Of a stretch of DNA of 64,000 bases, positions 35,196 to 42,458 are shown one piece after another (the first letter of the stretch is position 1; the number at the start of each line of letters is the position of its first letter). The notes beneath the pieces are model-generated. The model was given only the letters and a program-made list of their open reading frames with translations, made no database searches and was not told the DNA's origin. Position numbers and translations under genes: made by a program. This stretch comes from JBCFBK01 sp038562555 (GTDB lineage: Bacteria > Bacteroidota > Bacteroidia > Bacteroidales > Prolixibacteraceae). The DNA lies in NCBI GenBank assembly GCA_038562555.1, contig JBCFBK010000017.1, positions 1-64,000 of the forward strand, given 5' to 3'.

Positions 35196-37004
35196 ATGTA
35201 TATCCTGGGTATCTCCGCATTTTATCATGACGCTGCAGCCTGCCTGCTGAAGGATGAACTGATTCTTTCTGCGGCACAGGAGGAACGGTTCTCCCGGCTT
35301 AAAAACGATGCCCGATTTCCCACACATGCCATCGCCTATTGCCTGCGCGAAGCGGAGATCAGGCTTTCGGAGGTTGATTACGTCGTTTTTTACGAAAAGC
35401 CATTTTTGAAGTTTGAGCGGATCATTGAAACTTACCTTTCCTTCGTTCCCAGGGGCCTGTTCTCTTTTGTGAAGTCAATGCCTTTGTGGCTCAGGGAAAA
35501 GTTATTTCAAAAAAATATCCTGATAAAAAATCTTGAAAAAATTGATCCGTACTGGCGATATAACGGCGACAATTTATTATTTGCAGAACATCATCAATCG
35601 CATGCGGCATCTGCATTTTACCCTTCTCCGTTTTGCGAGGCGCTTATCCTGACTCTGGATGGCGTTGGCGAATGGAGCACGGCAACTGTTGGCCGGGGGT
35701 CGGACGGTCAGATCACCTTTCTGAAAGAGATCCGGTTTCCGCATTCCCTCGGACTGCTTTATTCGGCTTTCACCTATTACCTCGGATTTAAAGTCAATTG
35801 CGATGAATACAAAGTAATGGGACTTGCTCCATACGGGAAGCCGGATTTTGCAGATACGATATACAAGTACCTGATCGACGTGAAAGATGATGGCTCCTTC
35901 AGGCTGAATATGGATTATTTTGGCTTCGGAAATGGTTTAAGAATGACTAACCGCCGGTTTCATCGGCTTTTTGGAGCAGAGCCCCGCCAAAAGGGAACTG
36001 AAGTAACTTCCTTTCACATGGACGTCGCCTGTTCCATTCAAAAAGTCACGGAAGAGATCATGCTCCTGATCGTCAATAACCTGCACAAGATTTATGGCGG
36101 TGAAAATTTATGCCTGGCCGGAGGAGTGGCACTGAATTGCGTAGCCAACGGAAAGATCCTCCGGCATGGCCCGTTTAAAAATATCTGGATACAACCTGCG
36201 GCGGGCGACGCAGGCGGTGCATTGGGTGCGGCTTACGCCGTTTACTACGAACATTTAAGTCAGCAGCGGCACGTAAACCTTTCAGGCGCTGACCAAATGC
36301 AGAATGCGTTTCTGGGACCATCATACGGCGAAACGGAGATCGAAGTGGTTCTTAAAGCAAACGGACTGAATTTTTACCGGCTCGACGATGAACTATATTT
36401 CCGTAAAATTGCAGGAAAAATTGCTGAAGGGAAAGTAATCGGCTGGTTCGACGGTCGCATGGAATTTGGACCGCGCGCCCTGGGAGCGCGCAGCATTCTC
36501 GGCGATGCGAGGAACCCGGCCATGCAAACGAACCTGAACATGAAAATTAAGTTCAGGGAATCGTTTCGCCCTTTTGCGCCCGTGATTCTTGAAGAATTTG
36601 TATCCGAATATTTTGATATCCCGGCCCCAAGTCCATACATGCTTTTGGTTGGAAATTTGAAAGACAAATACCGTTTGTCCCTTGCTGCAGAACACGAGAC
36701 GGCGCCGGGGCTTGATTTGCTGAAACAGATTCGCTCAACCGTACCGGCAATTACGCATGTAAACTATACGTCGCGGATACAAACGGTGAATGCCGCCAAC
36801 AACGGAAAATTCTATCAACTTCTATGTGCTTTTCATCAGCTTACCGGTTGTCCAATGATCATTAACACCTCCTTTAACCGTATGGACGAACCCATTGTAT
36901 GCACCCCGGAGGATGCCGTTTCCTGTTTTTTGCAATCGGGGATCGACATACTGGCGATTGAAAACTTTATAGTGGAAAAAGAATTGAATAAAAAGCAATT
37001 ATAA
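35196..37004 (+). CDS. NodU/TobZ/CmcH-family O-carbamoyltransferase
   Basis: 602 residues, cytoplasmic. The N-terminal Kae1/TsaD-like ATPase domain has GISAFYHDAAACLL at the start, the metal-site HHQSHAASAFYPSPF, LTLDGVGEWSTATVG and the nucleotide motif LAGGVALNCVANGKI. The C-terminal YrdC-like part has GWFDGRMEFGPRALGARSIL and INTSFNRMDEPIV. The family uses carbamoyl phosphate and ATP to carbamoylate a hydroxyl on a sugar or natural product. The acceptor here is unknown. Neighbours encode SGNH, SxtJ-like and DUF5989 proteins. It is followed after 17 bp by a second GH127 gene, tying the cassette to the glycan locus. Confidence 0.88.
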   Translation: MYILGISAFYHDAAACLLKDELILSAAQEERFSRLKNDARFPTHAIAYCLREAEIRLSEVDYVVFYEKPFLKFERIIETYLSFVPRGLFSFVKSMPLWLREKLFQKNILIKNLEKIDPYWRYNGDNLLFAEHHQSHAASAFYPSPFCEALILTLDGVGEWSTATVGRGSDGQITFLKEIRFPHSLGLLYSAFTYYLGFKVNCDEYKVMGLAPYGKPDFADTIYKYLIDVKDDGSFRLNMDYFGFGNGLRMTNRRFHRLFGAEPRQKGTEVTSFHMDVACSIQKVTEEIMLLIVNNLHKIYGGENLCLAGGVALNCVANGKILRHGPFKNIWIQPAAGDAGGALGAAYAVYYEHLSQQRHVNLSGADQMQNAFLGPSYGETEIEVVLKANGLNFYRLDDELYFRKIAGKIAEGKVIGWFDGRMEFGPRALGARSILGDARNPAMQTNLNMKIKFRESFRPFAPVILEEFVSEYFDIPAPSPYMLLVGNLKDKYRLSLAAEHETAPGLDLLKQIRSTVPAITHVNYTSRIQTVNAANNGKFYQLLCAFHQLTGCPMIINTSFNRMDEPIVCTPEDAVSCFLQSGIDILAIENFIVEKELNKKQL

Positions 37005-37021
37005 ACCAAAATCTAAATATC

Positions 37022-39022
37022 ATGAAAAAATTGATGTTGCTGTTCGGGATTGGCTTGTTGTTTTTGAGTTCCTTTGCAAAGGACAAGCGTAATTCCCATT
37101 ACATTACCAATCAGGCTCCGCTGGTGGCACAGCCTTATACAGCGTTACCCCTGGGATCCATCAAACCGAAAGGAATGTTGTTAAAAATGCTGGAAACCCA
37201 GCGTGACGGATTAACCGGCCAACTGGACAGTATTTACAGTATCGTTTGCGGCAATAACAACGGATGGCTGGGCGGAACAGGCGACGGCTGGGAACGCGGT
37301 CCCTACTGGATCGACGGACTGGTGCCGCTGGCCTACATTCTTGACGATGCCAACTTAAAAGCAAAAGCTCAGAAATGGGTTGAATGGAGCATTGCCAATC
37401 AGCGGGAAGATGGTTATTTCGGTCCGCATCCGCTACCCGAAGGATATGAGAAGATACCGGGCACACAGCAGGATATGCGCGAAGACTGGTGGCCCAAGAT
37501 GGTGATGCTGAAAGTCTTTCAGCAGTATTATACAGCTACAAAAGATGAACGGGTGATTAAACTGATGACTAATTATTTCAGGTATCAGTTAAAAACACTG
37601 CCTGAAAAGAAACTGGGTTTTATAACCTTTTGGGCCGAGCAGCGGGGAGGTGACAACCTGGCGATCGTTTACTGGCTCTATAACATAACAAAAGAAAAAT
37701 TCTTACTGGACCTGGCCGAAATTATCCATGACCAGACCTTCAATTGGACAGAAATCTACTCCGGCAATGTCATCCGGCGGTTAAACCCGCTGCCCGACCT
37801 GCATTGCGTCAATGTGGCACAGGGTTTAAAAGAGCCTGTCATTTACTATCAGCAACATCCCGGGCAAAAATACCTGGATGCCGTCAAAAAAGGGCTGTCG
37901 GCTTTGCAGGACTGCCACGGCTTTGTGAATGGCATGTATGGCGGAGATGAAAACCTGCATGGGAATGATGCTACGCAAGGCTCTGAACTCTGCTCCGCAG
38001 TGGAGATGATGTATTGTTTTGAGAGTATTTTACCAATAACCGGCGACGTTTATTATGCCGATTATCTCGAAAAAGTGGCTTACAATGTTCTCCCAACGCA
38101 AATCACGGATAATTACATGCGCAAACAGTATTTTCAGCAACCAAACCAGGTTATGATTACCGATGTGGAGCGCAATTTTTTCAATGATAAAAATGCGCGG
38201 ATCGCATTCGGGACAACCAGCGGCTATCCATGCTGTTTAACCAATATGCACCAGGGTTGGCCAAAATTTATCCAAAATCTGTGGTATGCCACTGCCGACA
38301 ACGGTATTGCTGCATTGGTCTATGGCCCTTCCGAAGTGAGGGCGAAAGTTGCAAATGGCGAACAGGTCACCATCTCTGAAACCACTGCTTATCCTTTTAA
38401 GGAAAACATTCAGTTCAAATTTCATCTGGCGAATCAGGTTACTTTTCCATTTCATATGCGTATTCCTGAATGGTGTAAAAATCCGGTTGTAAAAGTAAAC
38501 GGAGAAACTGTTCTGCCTCAGGTGAAAAACAATATCATGGTAGTCGACCGTAAATGGTCAGAAGGAGACCTGGTCGAACTCGGCCTGCCCATGGAATTCC
38601 GTTATAGCTACTGGCATGAAAATTCACTGGGTATTGAACGCGGCCCGCTGGTGTATGCGCTAATGATCGATGAAGAATGGCGGGAGGTGACACAGGAAGG
38701 ATATGATGATACATTTTGGGAGGTTCTGCCAAAATCTCCCTGGAATTATGCAATTGTAAAAAGTGAGATAGCAGAAAACAAGCTTCAGGCAAAAGAGAAC
38801 GATCATGTGGCTGACAACCCCTGGAACCTTGAAAATGCGCCCATAACGGTTACAGCCAAAGCCAGACGAATGCCTATATGGACGATGGATCGGGGTTCAG
38901 CAGGGAAAATTCCGTCACCTTCATGGCCCGCACGTGCTGCTGAAAAGCAGGAAGAAGAGATCCGGCTAATCCCGTATGGGTGTACAACACTCAGGATCTC
39001 CCAGTTCCCGGTCTGCCAATAA
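37022..39022 (+). CDS. GH127-type hydrolase, second copy (DUF1680, divergent)
   Basis: 666 residues with a signal peptide (LMLLFGIGLLFLSSFA). The active-site cysteines are retained: E322-x-C324 in GSELCSAVE, and C404/C405 in GYPCCLTNMHQGWP. It is clearly different from the first GH127 protein in the window; the leader region contains GWLGGTGDGWERGPYWIDG, as in the GH146/DUF1680 relatives. A C-terminal beta domain follows (FPFHMRIPEWCKNPVVKVNG). Expected to hydrolyse beta-linked L-arabinofuranose or a related furanoside in the periplasm. Expression may be coupled to the upstream carbamoyltransferase. Confidence 0.82.
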   Translation: MKKLMLLFGIGLLFLSSFAKDKRNSHYITNQAPLVAQPYTALPLGSIKPKGMLLKMLETQRDGLTGQLDSIYSIVCGNNNGWLGGTGDGWERGPYWIDGLVPLAYILDDANLKAKAQKWVEWSIANQREDGYFGPHPLPEGYEKIPGTQQDMREDWWPKMVMLKVFQQYYTATKDERVIKLMTNYFRYQLKTLPEKKLGFITFWAEQRGGDNLAIVYWLYNITKEKFLLDLAEIIHDQTFNWTEIYSGNVIRRLNPLPDLHCVNVAQGLKEPVIYYQQHPGQKYLDAVKKGLSALQDCHGFVNGMYGGDENLHGNDATQGSELCSAVEMMYCFESILPITGDVYYADYLEKVAYNVLPTQITDNYMRKQYFQQPNQVMITDVERNFFNDKNARIAFGTTSGYPCCLTNMHQGWPKFIQNLWYATADNGIAALVYGPSEVRAKVANGEQVTISETTAYPFKENIQFKFHLANQVTFPFHMRIPEWCKNPVVKVNGETVLPQVKNNIMVVDRKWSEGDLVELGLPMEFRYSYWHENSLGIERGPLVYALMIDEEWREVTQEGYDDTFWEVLPKSPWNYAIVKSEIAENKLQAKENDHVADNPWNLENAPITVTAKARRMPIWTMDRGSAGKIPSPSWPARAAEKQEEEIRLIPYGCTTLRISQFPVCQ

Positions 39023-39043
39023 ATTAACGATCTGATGAGAAAG

Positions 39044-39079
39044 ATAATGCACGGCATGTCGCGAACTGCCGTGCATTAT
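39044..39079 (+). terminator. 13-bp perfect hairpin after the second GH127 gene
   Basis: ATAATGCACGGCA / TGCCGTGCATTAT with a 10-nt loop lies 21 bp past the stop. Only a weak T-rich stretch follows about 15 bp later, so it may be an intrinsic terminator or an mRNA-stabilising end. Confidence 0.65.
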
Positions 39080-39116
39080 GTCTGAATCCCCCCTTTTACA
39101 TATTTGCTGGATGATC

Positions 39117-39124
39117 TAATTTTG
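39117..39124 (+). promoter_or_regulatory. -7 promoter box (TAATTTTG) for the DoxX-like gene
   Basis: A perfect match to TAnnTTTG, 24 bp before the ATG at 39148 and just downstream of the previous operon's hairpin. Confidence 0.6.
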
Positions 39125-39147
39125 ATTTAAACTAAATTAAAATCATT

Positions 39148-39567
39148 ATGGCATCATCTAAAGCAATTAAAACCATTTATTGGGCGTCGACAGGCTTCAT
39201 TTTTTTATTTGAAGGCGTGATGCCGGCGTTAACCTCGCATACGGAAGTGGCTGTGGAAGGGATCAGGCATTTGGGTTATCCCGATTATTTCCGGGTCATG
39301 CTGACCGTGTTTAAAGTAGTCGGAGCCCTGGCCTTAATTCTCCCGTTTGTAAAAGGAAATGTAAAGGAATGGGCCTATGCCGGATTCGGGATCGACTTTA
39401 TCGCAGCTTTTGTCAGTATTTGGGTGATCGATGGATTTGGCGGACAAACTGTTTTCCCTTTGGTTGTCTTTGCGATCCTGATTACCTCGTATATTTATTA
39501 TCATAAAATGCTCCGGCTACCGGTATGGAAGAGGGAGACGGCAGCGGAAGAAAAAAGGGTAGCATAA
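39148..39567 (+). CDS. DoxX-like four-helix membrane protein
   Basis: 139 residues with four membrane helices (IYWASTGFIFLFEGVMPAL; MLTVFKVVGALALILPF; WAYAGFGIDFIAAFVSIWV; FPLVVFAILITSYIYY). The spacing and the GHxxGYPxYF-like element (IRHLGYPDYFRVMLTVFK) fit the DoxX-like family. Some members act in quinone or redox stress responses, most are uncharacterised. Monocistronic, with its own promoter and a gap of 65 bp before the sigma gene. Confidence 0.75.
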   Translation: MASSKAIKTIYWASTGFIFLFEGVMPALTSHTEVAVEGIRHLGYPDYFRVMLTVFKVVGALALILPFVKGNVKEWAYAGFGIDFIAAFVSIWVIDGFGGQTVFPLVVFAILITSYIYYHKMLRLPVWKRETAAEEKRVA

Positions 39568-39632
39568 AAAAAATCACGTCTTCCCGGTGATATTTTGGCC
39601 AAAACGTGCACTAACGAGTAAAGCGTTTTGTT

Positions 39633-40190
39633 ATGGAAATGATGGAAACACAATTTGAAGAGAGAACAATGGTCAGACAGGAGGAGCAGGTCCGCCAAAC
39701 CTATGAGCGGGCCTTCCCTCGTGTAGCTGCCTTTGTGAGCCGGATGGGCGGCTCGTTTGAGGATGCCAGAGACATCTTTCACGACGCACTCGTGGTTTAT
39801 TATGAAGTTATCGCACAAGACAGCTCGCGTATCCGGGGTCCGGAAGAGGCCTATTTGCTCGGCATTGCCAAACATCTTTGGGCGAGGAAGCATCGGCGGG
39901 AAAGGATGATGATCCCCATGAATGAGTCTGAACGGGAAATTTCAGTTCCCGAAGATATTAATCCGACCGTAGAGGACAAGCGGTTGCTCCGGATCCTTGA
40001 AAGTGCCGGCCAAAAATGTATGGATCTGCTTCGGGCATTTTATTACCAGCGACGTCCGGTAAAAGACCTCACCGGCGCACTGGGATACACCAGCGAACAT
40101 GCGGTGAGCGCGCAGAAATACAAATGTTTGGAAAAGATCAGGAACACCATCAAACAAAAATCGCTGCGTTATGACGACTTCATCGAATAA
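39633..40190 (+). CDS. ECF-type sigma-70 factor
   Basis: 185 residues. Region 2 is visible (YERAFPRVAAFVSRMGGSFE, DARDIFHDALVVYYEVI), as is region 4 (CMDLLRAFYYQRRPVKDLTG, ALGYTSEHAVSAQKYKCLEK). Region 4 is divergent, with SEHAVSAQKYKCLEKIR in the recognition helix. It overlaps the next small gene by 20 bp, which in turn overlaps the ClpP-like gene, so the three are translationally coupled. An upstream ATG/promoter was not resolved. It probably controls its own operon. Confidence 0.85.
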   Translation: MEMMETQFEERTMVRQEEQVRQTYERAFPRVAAFVSRMGGSFEDARDIFHDALVVYYEVIAQDSSRIRGPEEAYLLGIAKHLWARKHRRERMMIPMNESEREISVPEDINPTVEDKRLLRILESAGQKCMDLLRAFYYQRRPVKDLTGALGYTSEHAVSAQKYKCLEKIRNTIKQKSLRYDDFIE

Positions 40191-40449
40191 TACACGGACC
40201 ATTGAAAAGTATCTGCAGGGCAAAATGAGTCCTTCGGAGAAATTTTTGTTTGAAGCACAATTGCTGATTAATCCCGGATTGCGGATGGACGTGCGTGCGC
40301 AAAAAACGGCGTACGCCCTTGTCCGCATGTACCACCACAAAAAGCTCAGGGAAGAGCTTGAGAATATTCATCAGCAAATTTTCAGCGACCCTGGAAAGGG
40401 TGCTTATCAACAACAGGTATATCAATTCTTTAAGCAGGAGGGCATATGA
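40171..40449 (+). CDS. Small cytoplasmic protein between sigma factor and ClpP paralogue (candidate anti-sigma)
   Basis: 92 residues, highly charged, with no membrane helix. It begins IEKYLQGKMSPSEKFLFEAQ, the same opening as many Bacteroidota anti-sigma N-termini (a YLxGxMxxxExxxFE motif). A helical stretch follows (YHHKKLREELENIHQQIF). Classic anti-sigma factors continue with a membrane helix; this one ends after the sigma-binding-like part, so it would be a soluble inhibitor. Overlap with both neighbours supports co-expression. Function inferred from motif and position only. Confidence 0.6.
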   Translation: MTTSSNNTRTIEKYLQGKMSPSEKFLFEAQLLINPGLRMDVRAQKTAYALVRMYHHKKLREELENIHQQIFSDPGKGAYQQQVYQFFKQEGI

Positions 40450-41114
40450 TACAGGGAAGTCTGATACCGATGGTCATCGACAATGCCGGTGACGGCGAAC
40501 GCGCCTACGATATCTACAGCAGGTTGCTCAAGGAACGCATTATTTTTCTGGGAGGGCCGATCAACGACGCCGTTGCCAACGTGGTTGTCGCACAGTTGTT
40601 GTACCTCAACAGCGTTGACAGCAACCGGGGTGTTGACCTGTATATTCACAGTCCGGGGGGAAGCGTCTATGCCGGTCTGGCTATTTACGATACCATGAAG
40701 ATGATGTCGGCCCCCGTTTCAACCTACTCGGTCGGATTCACCGGAAGCATGGGAACTTTCCTGCTCAGTTCGGGTGAAAAAGGGAAACGCTTTGCCCTTC
40801 CCCACTCCACCATCCACATGCATCCCACCGGCGGAGGAACGCAGGGATACACCGAAGATGTGCGTATTGCCACCCGCGAGCAGGAAAGGCTCCAAACCCA
40901 GATCTTTCATCTCATGGGTAGACAAACCGGCCATAGCTGGAAAGAGATAGAAGAGTTCTTTCTGCGTGATAAGTTCATGAATGCCCACGAAGCCCGTGAA
41001 TTCGGACTGATTGACGAAGTGATGGACGACGCCGGCGATGTCATTGTCCTCGACAACCCCGACAGCCGAGTCAGCCTGATTGAAAACAACTCCGGGAGGA
41101 AAAGACTGAATTAG
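40446..41114 (+). CDS. ClpP-family serine protease (paralogue, not beside clpX)
   Basis: 222 residues. The catalytic triad is intact: S101 in FTGSMGTFLL, H126 in TIHMHPTGG and D190 in FGLIDEV. Handle-region and Gly-rich motifs (YIHSPGGSVYAGLAIYDTM) are conserved. Housekeeping clpP genes normally neighbour tig and clpX; here the gene follows a sigma factor and small protein with a 4-bp overlap (ATGA). It could degrade the small protein or another anti-sigma factor to free the sigma factor. Whether it forms rings with ClpX or ClpA is unknown. Confidence 0.88.
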   Translation: MIQGSLIPMVIDNAGDGERAYDIYSRLLKERIIFLGGPINDAVANVVVAQLLYLNSVDSNRGVDLYIHSPGGSVYAGLAIYDTMKMMSAPVSTYSVGFTGSMGTFLLSSGEKGKRFALPHSTIHMHPTGGGTQGYTEDVRIATREQERLQTQIFHLMGRQTGHSWKEIEEFFLRDKFMNAHEAREFGLIDEVMDDAGDVIVLDNPDSRVSLIENNSGRKRLN

Positions 41115-41117
41115 CTT

Positions 41118-42008
41118 TTATTCTCTCCCAAGGAAATTTTCGATCAATGGCACAATCAAGAATTCACTCGCTTTTGCGTCAGGGTTCAAGGTTGTGACCT
41201 CGCCCATATATTCGCCGTGTCCGCCTGGAATGATTGCTAACCGCGAGTTGGGAATCAACCTGCTCATTTCAACAGCATGTTCAGGGGTTATCACATCTTT
41301 ATCGCCAATGACAATTAAAGCCGGTGCCCGGATGGACTTCATTTTTTCGTCCGGGATATCCTTAAAATTGACCATTCTTTTGGCATCCTTATCATGCATG
41401 ACCTGTAATCCGGCCGGATCTGATGCAACTTGTTTATAGGCTTCCTTTAACGGTTCCGGCATATTTTCCAGTTTCGCCTGCGCCATAAAACCCCAGAATT
41501 GTGAAGGAACACCATTTCGTTTGCAGAGTGCGGAAGCTGCAATAACCTGATTAACCAGTTCGGGATGACGAATGGCAATCTGCAGAGCCGTCGTGCCGCC
41601 ATTGCTGAAACCCAAAAAATCGGCTTTGGATATATTCAGATTCTTCAGGAGAGTTGCAACATCATCGGCATCCTGTTCGAATGAAAGGTCGTTTTCCCGG
41701 TCACTTGTTCGTCCGTGCGCCTGTAATTCCACAGCAATCAGCCGGCGGTTTTTTGCAAGCCGGGGAATCACGCTGCCGAAGTTCGACTGAATGGTTGAAC
41801 CACCGCCATGAATCAGTACAAGAGGCTTTCCCTCTCCATAGATCTCATAATACATTCGTAGTCCGTTGACTTCGGAATAACCGCTTTTAAAATCGATGCT
41901 CTCTGATGCTGTAATCGCCATATTGCTGGTCTTTGTTTCTGTTTTACTTTTACCATAACACAAAACAGCGGTAAAAGTCAGTAACACGAAAAAAAGTTTC
42001 TGCTTCAT
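41118..42008 (-). CDS. Exported alpha/beta-hydrolase
   Basis: 296 residues with a signal peptide (QKLFFVLLTFTAVLCYG). The fold motifs are clear: LVLIHGGGSTIQ (oxyanion loop), nucleophile elbow DFLGFSNGGTTAL (Ser), acid strand ALIVIGDKDVITPEHA (Asp), and the catalytic His in IIPGGHGEYMG. Similar secreted hydrolases act on esters or lactones of unknown identity. It is convergent with the ClpP gene (3-bp spacing) and has its own promoter. Confidence 0.88.
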   Translation of the reverse strand: MKQKLFFVLLTFTAVLCYGKSKTETKTSNMAITASESIDFKSGYSEVNGLRMYYEIYGEGKPLVLIHGGGSTIQSNFGSVIPRLAKNRRLIAVELQAHGRTSDRENDLSFEQDADDVATLLKNLNISKADFLGFSNGGTTALQIAIRHPELVNQVIAASALCKRNGVPSQFWGFMAQAKLENMPEPLKEAYKQVASDPAGLQVMHDKDAKRMVNFKDIPDEKMKSIRAPALIVIGDKDVITPEHAVEMSRLIPNSRLAIIPGGHGEYMGEVTTLNPDAKASEFLIVPLIENFLGRE

Positions 42009-42052
42009 GTTAAATCCGGTTATTTTGATTAATGCTTAATCATTATCTTCTC

Positions 42053-42060
42053 CAAAGGTA
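42053..42060 (-). promoter_or_regulatory. -7 promoter box (TACCTTTG) for the alpha/beta-hydrolase gene
   Basis: On the minus strand TACCTTTG matches TAnnTTTG perfectly, 44 bp upstream of the ATG at 42008. Confidence 0.6.
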
Positions 42061-42241
42061 CAGAAGATAAGCTGCAACCACAGATGCAGAAACGGACAAA
42101 AATCAGGGGCAAATGCGGCGATATGCCGGTTTATTTTTACATAACATGCCCTCTTTCACCCCGCTCCGCGAGATCCCTTTTGTTATGCTGCCGCTTTTTT
42201 ATTTTCCTGAGATCCGATTTCTAAAATGTGGATTTCGGGTT

Positions 42242-42406
42242 CTATCCCAAATCCATTATTAGCATTAAATTCTCTTTGAAACGGGTAATATCATCATTGC
42301 TGATTATTTCAGGACTTTTCGGAGCATGAGAATCAAAAAAAATCTCCAGCTGATGAATATATGTTTTAATACCGTTCTCAACTCTGATCGTTGGGCTTAA
42401 AGGCAT
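42242..42406 (-). CDS. Small hypothetical protein downstream of the MscS gene
   Basis: A 54-residue frame from ATG 42406 that extends in frame to a TTG at 42487, overlapping the end of the mscS-like gene. The sequence (PTIRVENGIKTYIHQLEIFF; ITRFKENLMLIMDLG) has no recognisable domain. It could be a real short coupled gene or chance. The 233 bp between it and the alpha/beta-hydrolase ATG hold only that gene's promoter. Confidence 0.3.
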   Translation of the reverse strand: MPLSPTIRVENGIKTYIHQLEIFFDSHAPKSPEIISNDDITRFKENLMLIMDLG

Positions 42407-42458
42407 TGGTCCGTTTTGTTTTGACGATCCGACCGCCTGTTTACTGGACTGCGGAGCC

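Noticed and set aside
40446..41114. Housekeeping ClpP
   Set aside because: No tig or clpX neighbours; the coupling with sigma-type genes points to a special paralogue.
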